Notes under the pieces: model-generated
Told to the model about the DNA's origin: nothing
The model's database searches: none
Seen by the model: only the letters and a program-made list of their open reading frames with translations
DNA from: Siphonodentalium dalli
Lineage: Eukaryota; Mollusca; Scaphopoda; Gadilida; Siphonodentaliidae
Assembly: GCA_032622095.1 (NCBI GenBank)
Contig: CP136064.1
Location: forward strand, 147,126,864 to 147,190,863
DNA length: 64,000 nt
Reading direction: 5' to 3'
In this document: positions 11,690 to 21,450 of the stretch, one piece after another
Position numbering within the stretch: the first letter of the stretch is position 1
How the letters are laid out: every line of letters begins with the position of its first letter
Made by a program: the position numbers and the translations under genes

Positions 11690-12034
11690 ACGATAGCCTC
11701 TATGACCATTACACGCCATGTCGTCCAGGCAGTCTCTGCGGTCTTTATTTATTTTGTCCGGCTCCAGCGATATATGAGTTGGGTTGACACAGTCCTTGTT
11801 GTGCATAGATGAAACGCATGATCTGATGGTGTCAATGGTACTTGGTGATGAACAAAGTACGCGAGTCGATGTGCTGCAACAGTCTGTACTTTGCCATCCC
11901 ATCTGACACTTAACTTCCCATATCCTTCTCGCACCTGTGCGGTCCAAAAATGACAACCAGAAGAACTTCTTCGGCTGTTTCGTATGATTGACTGCCGTAA
12001 TGAGGCCGGCTTTCTCTCGCTCGGGACATATTAC
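11690..12034 (-). pseudogene. His-Me endonuclease zinc-binding loop domain, frameshifted exon
   Basis: Read on the minus strand, the exon follows a good splice acceptor (TTTCTTCTTGTTACAG, ending at about 12,035). One frame gives FWTAQVREGYGKLSV, then an AAHRLAYFVHHQ segment and FHLC. A single missing base near 11,807 then switches frame, and the signature resumes as NKDCVNPTHISLEPDK, DRRDC and CNGHRGYRSC. GYG...AHRLAY...HLCHN-x2-C-x-NP-x-H-x-SLEP is the signature I associate with the zinc-binding loop of His-Me finger homing endonucleases (I-PpoI-like). Zinc ligands (Cys/His of HLC..C, the Cys of RRDC, CNGH, SC) are still recognisable. The spliced-exon appearance suggests a host-genome gene family or a mobile endonuclease remnant. 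It is broken as it stands. Confidence 0.62.
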
Positions 12035-12249
12035 CTGTAACAAGAAGAAATAACACATATACATGCTTTTGCATAACGAAAACATTAAATTTGTGTATGG
12101 TTGATGCTGTCGATGTTATTTATATGAAGTCTCTCGATTAAAAAAAGACAAAAAGCGATGCTTTCCCCCTGTATGCCTTGGCTATATAATACATAATGGT
12201 TGCACCCCCCCCCCCCCAAATTCACTCTCCTGTGATTGTTTATCATTAA
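12035..12249. other. Putative intron/intergenic with poly-C run
   Basis: Sequence upstream (in minus-strand sense) of the zinc-loop exon, probably intronic. It includes a homopolymeric C run near 12,207-12,220. Nothing else was recognised. Confidence 0.4.
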
Positions 12250-12588
12250 AGATATATGTCAGATATATTAAAAAATAAAAACAAGTTATCGTAGCAATTT
12301 TTTAAATTTTTCTTAGAAGTGCAGACGACTGTTTTCAAGGGAGAGAAATCGAACTCTTTTTCCGGTGGAGTACCACACAGAGCTGACCGACATCAGATTC
12401 CAAAAACATACTTCGTATTCAAATATCATCCCATTTTGTATACTATGGTACCTTTATAAAATAATTAAACCATCAAACCATTACTCCCAGGTATAACAGA
12501 GGCTAAACTGACAGTTATAGCCCTCATATGCTTAAAATCATATTTTTCAGCCCTCCTACAAGCCATGAAATCGTGTATTGCTACCTTA
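12250..12588 (+). repeat. Dispersed direct repeat, copy 2
   Basis: Second copy of the repeat at 4585-4905, same orientation, with a 14-bp insertion (TATTTTTCAGCCCT) relative to copy 1 and scattered substitutions. Confidence 0.85.
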
Positions 12589-13619
12589 GCATTTCGCATT
12601 TTTCATATTTCGAGATCTATCAGAACGATTATTTTGAGGGATACCAAGGTGAATATATTCCGGCTGATAGACTTCATAAAGAAGGAACAAAAGCATTAAA
12701 TGAATGTAAAATATTACAGATAAGTGCGGGCGGCAAAGTGAATCCACAGAAAAGAAAGTATCGTGCATAAGAAAATTCAAGACACATTTCAAGAGTGTAC
12801 TTGGCAGGCGAGATAGACGAAATAGAGTTCCTGTATGGATGCGATGGCCAAGTTATGCGGTCACTGATGATATTGTTGTCATTTATATGTTTCTAATTCG
12901 TTAATATTTGTTCCTCATGTTTTTATCTTATACTATTTGCATGCATTTTATATTATCCATTACTAATAAACAGTCATGAATGCAACCCAAATCTCCCGTT
13001 ATATCTCATAATCAAAAGGGCGGAACAAAACTGAATCCTATCAAACCAACTAGGAAGGGCCTAAGTAGTCATTAAGAGGCTTATTCACACCTCTACCCTA
13101 ACCTACAGAAAACAATAAATGTCTGCAAAACGGGAAGATCCCGAAATGTCACGCTGAGCCAGAGAGGTGACAAATGGAAATATGATGAGGGGATTAGGAA
13201 GTGCTAGATAAGCTAATTAGTTAACACTATCAAATTAAACTATGGGCACTAAAATGGCCAAAGTATATGACAGCACCTGTTAAACTCACCTGTTGTCGAT
13301 TAATACAACTACAACGGATGAAAACATACAAGATCTCGAATTTTCATCGAAATAGGGAAATTGTATGGTACACCATCGATAAATTGATAGATCGTGTGTC
13401 TATTGTGAAGAGATATATTATAATAACATTGAATATTTATTATGTGTTACATATCCAGCTTGACATGTAAGAACAGTGAATATCCGAAATTATCGAGCAA
13501 TTTATCTCAAAATCGACGCCATGTGCAAGTTCATTTTTCCTCATGCTTCGGTGGCATTTGGCCCCAATAAACAGTTTGTCGCCGCAAAAAAACATTGAAA
13601 CTGAATTCATTAAAGTACT
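12589..13619. other. Unclassified; possible short coding remnant at 12,589-12,770
   Basis: An open frame directly after the dispersed repeat reads NDYFEGYQGEYIPADRLHK and ends in PQKRKYRA at 12,770. Its composition is coding-like, but I do not recognise it. An AATAAA lies near 12,965. The remainder, to 13,619, shows no supported gene. Confidence 0.3.
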
Positions 13620-14274
13620 TGTATTCTTGTTGTCGCGATTTCAATGAAGTACCAGTCGAATTTAAGAACAATCCAGCAAATTCTGGTGGTAAGTCCACCA
13701 AATTTGAAACACGTCGTTCCTTGTGGTCAGAATATCGACGCGTAATGTCTAACCCACTACAAGATAGTAGATCTTCTCCTTCACCCCACGTGTTTTGTTG
13801 TTGGAGATATTGTACACAGAAAATCGTCATGTCTGAACACGGCAAAGGTTGAGTTGAATTGAATTGAATGTTGTGTGAGGGAGGGCCCACGAGCTTTAAT
13901 ATGGGGTATGGTGGTGGAGTCCCGAGATGTCCCTTTAATGATGTTGTAGTTGCAGAGCGAGTCGTATGGTGCGCTGAAATGAAGAACGGGGCCTGTGTTG
14001 TAATGATAAATTTTGTTAGTTTTGTTAGTAATTTAAAAGTAAGCGTATGTATAAACCAGGCGGATGTGGCACGTGCAGAGCGAGAGCGAGACACAGGGAG
14101 TGTCGTATGCCTCTATATATATATGTATAACTATACTCTCTATATATATGTATAACTATGATATTGCACTGAGATAATTTTTAATTCCAATGGCATGTTT
14201 GAACACTGCTGCATTGAATGGCATGTGATGTTGAGCAGAAGAGTAGAAGGGCTCGAACACCCGAGATGATCGTG

Positions 14275-14324
<50 letters not shown>

Positions 14325-15235
14325 GGAGATTTGGAGTTTGGCGAGTTACCCGGAAGTGTTGATTCATTTTTCGTCGTGGTAGTAGGAGGGCGCGAAGCGC
14401 CCAGGATGGTCGAAAAGATCGAGAGATCTTCTCCTTCACCCAACAATTTGTTGTTTTGGTGTTGTTTTGCATGACAAAAGCCCACCAAAAGTCTCACCAT
14501 GTCTGACCGTGGCAAATTATTGATTGGGTAGGGTCCACGAGCTTTAATAAGGGGTGGATGGTGCCCAAGGAGTCCCTGACGAGGTTGATATCGTTGATGA
14601 TGCTGCTGAGCGAGCCTGGAGTGGTGCGCTGAAATGGAGAACGGGGCCCCCGATGTTAGTATGTATATATATATATGTACATATATAAACGTATGTGTAC
14701 AAAAGCAAGCAGTTTCTTGTTGTCAGGAAAACAAGGGGAGGGCGGGCGCGACACCCGCATATGAGAGAGAGAGAGAGAGCCCGACAAGTAATGGTATGTT
14801 GTTACGTATTTATGACCCACCTTACCTCCCCATACCGTAGCACGGGCGTAGGTGAACACGAATTTTGACAATTCCATATACAGTGTTAATTAAGGATTTT
14901 ATTAGCTGAAATTAATCTGAACAGCGATGACTATTGTATTGCACTGAAAGAGATTTTAATTCCAATTGCATGTTTGAACACTGTTGTATTGAATGGCACG
15001 TGATGTTGAGCAGAAGAGTAGAAGGGCGCGAACACCCGAGATGATCGATGTGATATATATATATATATATAGAGAGAGAGAAGTGAGGAGATTGGAGTTG
15101 GCGAGTTACCCGGAAATGTTGATGCATTTTTCTATCCCATCCTTCTTCCCCATATCGTGCACGGGCGTAGGTGAAAGCATATTCTTAACAATCCTATACA
15201 GTGTTTATTCAGATTTTTATTCGCTGAAGTAATTT
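13620..15235 (+). repeat. Degenerate tandem duplication (units ~660-780 bp)
   Basis: Blocks recur in the same order. Block A ('AGATCTTCTCCTTCACCC...CCACGAGCTTTAAT...GCGCTGAAATG') lies at about 13,770-14,000 and 14,428-14,650. Block C ('ATTGCACTGA...TTTAATTCCAAT...GATGTTGAGCAGAAGAGTA') lies at about 14,160-14,330 and 14,935-15,120. 'CACGGGCGTAGGTGAA' occurs near 14,840 and 15,160. Copies are substantially diverged, with different microsatellites (GA)n or (TA)n at the same place. No coding function found. Confidence 0.75.
14278..14321. repeat. (GA)n microsatellite
   Basis: Uninterrupted GA dinucleotide run of about 44 bp inside the degenerate tandem repeat. The equivalent place in the second unit (about 15,050-15,080) holds a TA run followed by a shorter GA run. 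Confidence 0.95.
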
Positions 15236-15239
15236 TGAA

Positions 15240-15662
15240 CGACAATGAACAGGACATGATATACATATATATATATATATAAGTATTGTACAGTGAACAT
15301 ATTTTTTTGGTTTATATGATTTTTTTTGGTTATTTTATTTTTATTATGTAAAATTATGTATGTACAAATTGATAATTACAATGTGTTCTTGATGGGCCGT
15401 TCCTGGCCTCCCGAAGAAAATCGCGGAGCAGCAAGCGAGCCGAACATATGTAGGTATATGTCCGGCCTTAACTCGATGAGAGCTTTGATGACCACTTATG
15501 GGTCTGAAGTTTCCTTGCACCCCACCCCAAGCTAAGTGCTGGGTCGGTTTTTATGCCGGGTCCCGCTCGATAGGTGTTGTCGGGTGAGTGGAATGTGTTA
15601 GACACGAGCGCTAGTTTCTGTAAATGTTACAAGATTGGCAATTAGTTAATAATAATTAATTG
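15240..15662. other. Intergenic, nothing recognised
   Basis: Contains a TA run (about 15,263-15,281) and GC-richer sequence at 15,390-15,540 with an open frame (RSWPPEENRGAASEPNI...). This could be part of a retroelement leader, but I cannot support that. Confidence 0.35.
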
Positions 15663-16010
15663 TTCGATGGCTTATACTACGGTCACCAAAATGGTATCTA
15701 CACCGCCCGAGGACATTCACCAGCGCCCAAGGAGCCATCTAGGGCCTGAGCCCGCTAACCTATGTTTTGATTTTGGTGTTAGTCGATTTTTAATAATGGC
15801 TATGTTTTTCAGCATTATGGTGAGATAGGCAAAGTTTGTTAGTTTTTTTTATAGGAGATAATTAATCAATGGCTTATACTACGGCCGCGATATGCGTATC
15901 TACGCCGCCCGAGGACATTCATCGGCGCCCAAGGAACCATCTAGGGCGTGAGCCCGCTAACCTAGGTTTTATGATTGGTGTTAGTAGTGATGTCGATTAT
16001 TAATATGAAT
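15663..16010 (+). repeat. Tandem pair of ~140-bp repeats, ~205 bp apart
   Basis: Two diverged copies begin ATGGCTTATACTACGG and contain CGCCCGAGGACATTCA, GCGCCCAAGG and CCATCTAGGGC. They end at GAGCCCGCTAACCTA and 'GGTGTTAGT' (copies about 15,667-15,785 and 15,871-15,985). They lie immediately upstream of the tandem KRKTPS ORFs and could be their 5' regulatory or leader sequence. Confidence 0.8.
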
Positions 16011-16551
16011 AGTCGCTTTTTGTCGATAGTTTTCGGTATGTCCAGTTTTGTTAGTGGTTTGCGATAGCTTGCATTGGTTTGTGATATTTTTTTGAGGGCT
16101 TGCTCTACCACAGAGAGGGCGTGGCCAATTCACTGTGGTATCCTGTCGATGAGCAGTACGTCTCATCGAGCCCTTTAAAAACATAATTCATAATTACCTT
16201 CATTCGGCTCTGGCAGCAAGTGGAGCGAACAAGTCAGATTTCATTTGGCTCAATTAGTTCCTTGTTGTCAGAGCGTCTACACGAGTGAGTCGTGCGGTCG
16301 CGACTTCGGTTGTAACTGCCCTCGTGGGGACGCCAGACTGAGATGGTTTTGGATTAGGCTCATGACGGATTATTGAGCTAATCCCTGACGCCGCGTTGGC
16401 TGCTATACAGAGAAGCCGGTTAGTGGACGCTGTTAGTTGGTCTCTCCAAGCTAACAGGGGCTCTCTGGTTCTCTGTGTAGAATTCCGGACAGAAGATGCT
16501 GGCATCCAGAAGTCTTCTGCCGAGTACAGGAACGCCAAGACCCGCTGTACC

Positions 16552-17160
16552 ATGAAGAAGGGGCCTCCCAAGAGAAAGACACCCTCACAGAAAAGAAGGG
16601 ACGCTGCCAGACGGGCGAAATGGAAGAAGCAGAAGGGGGTGACTGTATATCGGCCAGTCGCCCCTCCCCGTGTGGCTCAGCTGTCCAAAGTCATAGCCGG
16701 CGGGTCGAAATTGTCTGAGAGACGCCCAGACGACTCGACCTGCATGGAGACTGACGACATAGTACCAGCTAGCAGGGATTCCGTGGATCTGCCGGAGGTC
16801 CCTGCTGTCGTCGTCGAGGCTAGCGGAGACAGGGACGTGGACACCACCCCAGATGTTCCTGCCGCCAGCTTCGACGTGGATCTGGATAGTTTTACACATC
16901 GGACACCGGATTACCAACACATCCCGGTGTCCCCCAGCTCCACCAGCACCAACAACAACACCAGTACAGCCACCACCCAATCTCATGAAGAGTTTATGGA
17001 AGAACAAGAAAAATTCTTGCGAGAAACAAAGCGGGATTCTGATCGCCGGCTACAAGAACAACAACAATTAATAGCTGCGATTCTACAACGACGACAGCAA
17101 GAAGAACAACAAACAGAAACTCAACAGCGGAAAAACAAGAAAGCCAAGAAAAAGAAATAA
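16552..17160 (+). CDS. Basic KRKTPS-motif protein with Gln-rich coiled tail, copy 1 (gag/ORF1-like)
   Basis: The ORF of 202 residues starts at ATG 16552 (context ACCATGAAG) and ends at TAA 17160; the frame is open further upstream (VEFRTEDAGIQKSS) without an ATG. The N-terminus is strongly basic (PKRKTPSQKRRDAARRAKW, residues about 6-24). The middle is acidic, Pro/Thr/Ser-rich and low-complexity (residues about 40-140). The C-terminal 60 residues form a Glu/Gln/Arg coiled coil (EEFMEEQEKFLRETKRD, then Q-rich) ending in a lysine cluster. A similar 'K-x-x-(S/T)PS-x-x-x-R...R' patch occurs in many mollusc retroelement-associated proteins. This supports a nucleic-acid-binding ORF1/gag-like role, but that is an inference. 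A related ORF and the same 3' hairpin follow 1.1 kb downstream, so this is a tandem duplication of a gene or element module. Unexpressed remnant or intronless gene cannot be distinguished. Confidence 0.55.
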   Translation: MKKGPPKRKTPSQKRRDAARRAKWKKQKGVTVYRPVAPPRVAQLSKVIAGGSKLSERRPDDSTCMETDDIVPASRDSVDLPEVPAVVVEASGDRDVDTTPDVPAASFDVDLDSFTHRTPDYQHIPVSPSSTSTNNNTSTATTQSHEEFMEEQEKFLRETKRDSDRRLQEQQQLIAAILQRRQQEEQQTETQQRKNKKAKKKK

Positions 17161-17254
17161 TTCTATGTCTAGATCATTTTCATTTCACCCTCACCAATTC
17201 ATGCTTATGTATTACCATAACATGTATTTCATTAAAATCAACAGTGGGTTGTAG

Positions 17255-17275
17255 GAAAGGGGTGCCGCCCCTTTC
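17255..17275 (+). other. Hairpin 3' of copy 1 ORF
   Basis: Stem GAAAGGGG / CCCCTTTC with loop TGCCG, 95 nt after the stop, followed by a C-rich CCCGGGTC...CCCCCC tract. The same layout with a different but complementary stem follows the second ORF, consistent with selected RNA structure. Confidence 0.65.
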
Positions 17276-17475
17276 AAATATTCCCGGGTCAAATCCCAAA
17301 CCCCCCATAGTAAAAAAAACAACCTTCATTCGTGTTCCGACCGCTGACGAGAGAGGACGTCCTGGATTGAGCGCTCCAGGACTTAGCTCGCTCAGCGATC
17401 GAATTACTGACTTCGGCCGGACAATGGATTCGTCTTTAATCCCCGCCAGTCAGACACGCACTCAGCTCACTCCAC

Positions 17476-18216
17476 GTGGATCCCTGCCTGGCCTGGAATT
17501 TACGCAGGTCGGGTAGCCACGTGGAGCTTTTTCTGGAATTCCGGGTTACGCCATCACGGTCCTTTTCAGGACCCTCTGTTGGAGGTAACCCGGATGTTGG
17601 AACCCACCAGCAACAGACCACCACTGGAGGGGCGACCACCAAGAGAAAGAAGCCAAAGAGAAAGACACCATCGCGTCGCCGCAGGAACGCCGACAGGAAG
17701 GCCAGGTGGATCAAGAGGAAGGCTGAGAGACGCCCAGCTACCTCCCACTTGGCCCCGGAACAACAACAGCAGCCCTCTGTCGTCGTACCTGAATCCAACA
17801 GCAGCGGAGATGACAGGAACGCCGTTGTCACCCCGGTCGTCCCTGTCTCTGACTTTGTGGTGTTAATGGAGACCCTGCCACCACTACCACCGTCTCCTGA
17901 CCCGGATGCTGCGGAGGACTATAATCCAGCGACACCGAGACCTCCGGTGTCCCCCGACAGCATCGCGGAAGAGGAGCAGGAAGCAACACCCCCTGCTCCT
18001 GTCGAAGATGAAATCCAACAGTACCTGAGAAAACAGAGAATTCAACATCAACAGTTAATGGACGAACAAGAAGAGAAAAATAGAGAATATGACAAGTACA
18101 GAAGAGAACAACAAGAAGAATCACAACGATACAAACAAGAACAAGAACAACGAGTCCAACAACGTATACAACAACAAAAATACATGACATCTCCACCATC
18201 TTCGACGGAAAAATAA
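17476..18216 (+). CDS. Basic KRKTPS-motif protein with Gln-rich coiled tail, copy 2 (no upstream ATG)
   Basis: Paralogue of the ORF at 16552. It shares a short 'LFLEFR' stretch (copy 1: VLCVEFR), then a spacer, then the basic patch KRKTPSRRRRNADRKARW. An acidic Pro/Ser-rich middle with VSPDSIAEEEQ follows, and then a long Glu/Gln/Arg coiled coil (about residues 175-240), ending at TAA 18216. The frame has no ATG before the basic patch (17476 is GTG), so it is either an internal or terminal exon or a remnant. A short ATG-initiated peptide in another frame (17,425-17,516) ends just upstream and may be its displaced N-terminus. Nucleic-acid-binding ORF1/gag-like role inferred only from the basic patch plus coiled coil. 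Confidence 0.5.
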   Translation: MDPCLAWNLRRSGSHVELFLEFRVTPSRSFSGPSVGGNPDVGTHQQQTTTGGATTKRKKPKRKTPSRRRRNADRKARWIKRKAERRPATSHLAPEQQQQPSVVVPESNSSGDDRNAVVTPVVPVSDFVVLMETLPPLPPSPDPDAAEDYNPATPRPPVSPDSIAEEEQEATPPAPVEDEIQQYLRKQRIQHQQLMDEQEEKNREYDKYRREQQEESQRYKQEQEQRVQQRIQQQKYMTSPPSSTEK

Positions 18217-18332
18217 AATCCGAAGAAACGAAGGAAAAAGAAAAATGACAACCTCTTTGAAAAAAAATGCTCTTTTTTTTTGTTTTTTTGTTTTGTATCA
18301 TTTAAAATAAAAGCTAAAAATGAGGGGTTAGG

Positions 18333-18354
18333 GAAAGGGTCATTCGACCCTTTC
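18333..18354 (+). other. Hairpin 3' of copy 2 ORF
   Basis: Stem GAAAGGGTC / GACCCTTTC with loop ATTC, 116 nt after the stop, followed by CCCGGGGTTAGCCCCCC. Compared with the hairpin at 17,255 the stem bases differ but stay paired (GGGG/CCCC against GGGTC/GACCC). Because it is symmetric it could equally belong to the 3' end of the minus-strand LINE that begins beyond it. Confidence 0.65.
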
Positions 18355-18479
18355 GATAATCCCGGGGTTAGCCCCCCAAACTACAATCCCTGCCTGATGG
18401 GGCGCTGAAACGTGCTTACGATTACTGGAACAGGTTATCTGAAATGTGCTTTTGTTAGTTCGCGTGTAGCCTGATCGAC

Positions 18480-21450
18480 CTCGCGTAGAAGGGGATTTAG
18501 CGTTTGCTGAGGTGTAGTTTCCTCAGATTAAGTTCGGTTATGAGACTGGAATCACTAATTCTTGCTAATGCTGGGTCAGCGAGTTCTTGGAGCCTCTGTT
18601 TTATGTATGGGATGTCCGCAGTTAAATGTAGGGCCCGAATGGGGGGTTGGCGAATTTCGGAAAGGGCTTTTCTAAGCGCTGCATTTTGTACCCGCTACAT
18701 TTTAAGTAAGTTCGTTTGGTTACAGTTTGCAGTGATAATTGCCCCATATTTCATGACTGGGCGAATGAATTTTTTGTATAATTTAATTAGGGTGGTTGGG
18801 TCGACCCCCCCACCCTGTGTCCCGTAGCCTCGTTAGGAGTGCGGTTCTTTATAAGGCTTTCGTCGATATGTTCTGTATATGTTTGTTGAGTGTGAAGTGT
18901 TCGTCTAATGTGAATCCTAGTAGAGTTGCTTCTTTGTTTTGTTTTATTGGTTCGTTAAATAGAGTAAGTTTAGGTTTTGAGCTGTATGTTAGGTTTCCAA
19001 AAAACCACCAATTGTGTTTTATTTGCATTTAGTTTAATTCTCCATTTGGAGCACAATTTCTCAAGTTCTGTAAGTTGTTTCTGTAGTCTAAGTTCAATTA
19101 ATTTTGCTAGTGTCCATATTCTGATGTCGTCTGCGAATTGTGATGCTTGTACACTGTGTGTAGGATCTATGGGAATGTCGTTAAATTAAAAATAGTAGAG
19201 GGCTTAAGACTGACCCCTGTGGGGTACCAGCTTTAACATTTACTGTTTCGGAGATTTCATCATTTATCTTTACTGCGATGTTTCTGTGTGTTAAGAACGA
19301 CGAGAGAAGTCTAACTATTTTTTGTGGTAGTTCTGTGCGTGTTCTGAGTTTGTATCTAAGTCCGTTGTGCCATACCGAGTCGAAAGCTTTTTCTACATCG
19401 AGAAATATGGCCCCGGTTTCCCAGCCCTCGCTTATTGCCATTCTAATATCTTCTGTTAATCGATACACTTGTTCTATACCCTCTTTTCCACTTCTATAAG
19501 CCCGTTCATATTTGTTGAAAAAATTAATGCTCTCTAAGTGAGTCTTTATACAGGTGCTAATGATCCTTTTAAAAAGTTTACTAGTGCATTTCAATAAACT
19601 GCTATGGGCCTGTAGTTGGTTGGAATTGTATGGTCCTTGCCGGGTTTAGGAATCATTGTCCCGATTGCAGTCTTCCATGTTTTGGGGAAGTAACCCAGTC
19701 TCAGGCATTGATTATATAGGTTAGTAAGACGAATAAATAGCTCGTTCGGCGCTTGTCTAATTACGCCGTACGTGATATCGTCGTCGCCGGGTGCTTTGTT
19801 AGGTTTTCCCCGGTTCAGATTCCTTCTCACTTCTTCTAAATCGATTTTGGCCATAAGGAGATCGTCGTCGCCCGGTTCGACTTTGTCTTTTAGCAGTGGT
19901 GCGAAGATTCCTGAGTTGTCATCGATGTAATCGTTGACATAACGTTTAAAACGTTTGTTAAATATATCTCCTTCGTGTGTGATGTGGATTTTGCGAAGAC
20001 TCTCTGCGAAGGTTTGAGCTTTTTCTTGGTCGTTTTCAGATTTTTTTCCATTTTGGTCAGTTAGTGATTTAGAGTTATCTGACGTTGCATTGTTCCCTTG
20101 GCCCGTAAGCGTTTTGAATGTTTGCCAGAATTTTCTATCCATGTTTTGGTCATTAAGACTGGTTTTTATTTTTTTCCAGGACTCATTTTTTTCTTCTTTG
20201 ATTTTTTGTTTAACTTGTCTATTGAGGTTATTATACAGTGTTTTATATTCATTGTCATGGGGGTTCTTCGCTGAGAGTCTCCGTATTTTCCTTTTGAACC
20301 TTATAAGATTCAGTGTATCTCTGGACACCCTCCACGTATGAGATTTTACCTCTTTTTTGGGGCATGCTAAGTTTAGTGCATTATTAAGTGTTTCCGATAT
20401 ATTTATTGCAGCTAATTCTAGAGCTCTGGGTGAATTTAGGTCAGAGTTTGACAGATTTGAAATTATTTCTTGCTTGAATATTTGCCAGTCGGCTTTGCCT
20501 ATGTTTCTTCTTAATTTAACGTTTGCTTTGCTGATTTTAAATTTTGTTATTTTTAGTTCGAGCGGGAGGTGGTGGCTTCCAACATCAGCCCCTATGGTGG
20601 TTTCGATGCTGAGTTTGGCAGCTTCCTCCGTAGCGAACGCGTGGTCTATTATATCCCATACCCTTGTATTAGTTGCACAATGGGTTGGATCTCCAGAATC
20701 ATTTAAGTGAATAAGTTCTAATTCTTCTTTGATGTCAAATAAGATGTCGCCATGTTTGTTTGTTGTTTTGCTATTGAAAAATTTATGTTTGGCGTCGAAG
20801 TCGCCTAGAAATATACATTGTTTATTTCTTTTTGTAAAGAATTTTAGTGTTTCTAGATTGGGTAAAGAGGTATCATGTGGAGGGTAGTACAGGGAGATAA
20901 TGGTGACTTTTTTGTTGTTAATAGTGATATCTATAGCAATAATTTCATCATTAATAACATTTCCATCATTATCAATAGGTGCAATATTTTCTACCAGTTT
21001 GTATTTGAGGTTGTGTTGGATAAGGAAGGCTACACCTCCGCCGTGGCCATTGCGGTCTTTCCGTAGTAAGTTAAATCCTGGAAAGCGGATTTTTGATTTG
21101 TGATCTAATTTTGTTTCATTAAGTGGTATTATATGTGGTTTGTAATCTTCAATATATTCAATTATTTCTTGTTTGTGACCTCTGAGGCCATTAATATTTA
21201 TATGAGTTATTTTTAAATCTCCCATGATTGGGCCGTTGAATGCAGATATGGTTGTGAGGAGAATAATTGATGTTTACTGTTTGCTTATTTTGTTTTTTTT
21301 CACGGGTGTAGTCTCTAACATATGAACTATAGATATTTGTTTTGAAATGTTTGCCTACTTTATCGGTTCCTTTTTGCAGAATGTCATTGTCGTCTTTGTT
21401 AAATCTGAATTCTCTTAAGCATTCGACTATTGTTGCTGCGAGTCTAACCC
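18480..21450 (-). pseudogene. Jockey-like LINE: ORF1 3' end, endonuclease-RT ORF2, frameshifted
   Basis: On the minus strand, the tail of ORF1 (LAATIVECLREFRFNKDD... to NNSYKY-stop, 21,450-21,193) overlaps the start of ORF2 (ATG 21,225). The ORF2 N-terminus is an APE-type endonuclease: ITHININGLRGHKQ, NETKLDHKSK, GGGVAFLI, GDFDAKH (about 20,790-20,808), WDIIDHAF and VGSHHLPL (about 20,570-20,590). The RT follows: LNRGKPNKAPGDDDI, NYRPIAV, a one-base shift near 19,600, FLDVEKAFDSVW, AGTPQGSVLSPLLFLI, a second shift near 19,190, then QFADD (19,126-19,140) and a C-terminal region degrading through further stops to about 18,480. The conserved Asn of GDFN and the Asp of SDH are changed (GDFD, SHH), so the endonuclease is probably dead as well. 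Truncated in ORF1 at its 5' end. Confidence 0.88.

Noticed and set aside
13829-14520. ATGTCTGAACACGGCAAAGG and ATGTCTGACCGTGGCAAA resemble the histone H4/H2A start MSGRGK
   Set aside because: Only 6-7 codons match; the frame stops at once in the first copy and no downstream histone sequence is present. Chance similarity within the tandem repeat.
16585-17007. Minus-strand ORF opposite the KRKTPS gene
   Set aside because: Shadow of the plus-strand frame; composition follows the opposite codon pattern and there is no similar shadow conserved in the paralogue.
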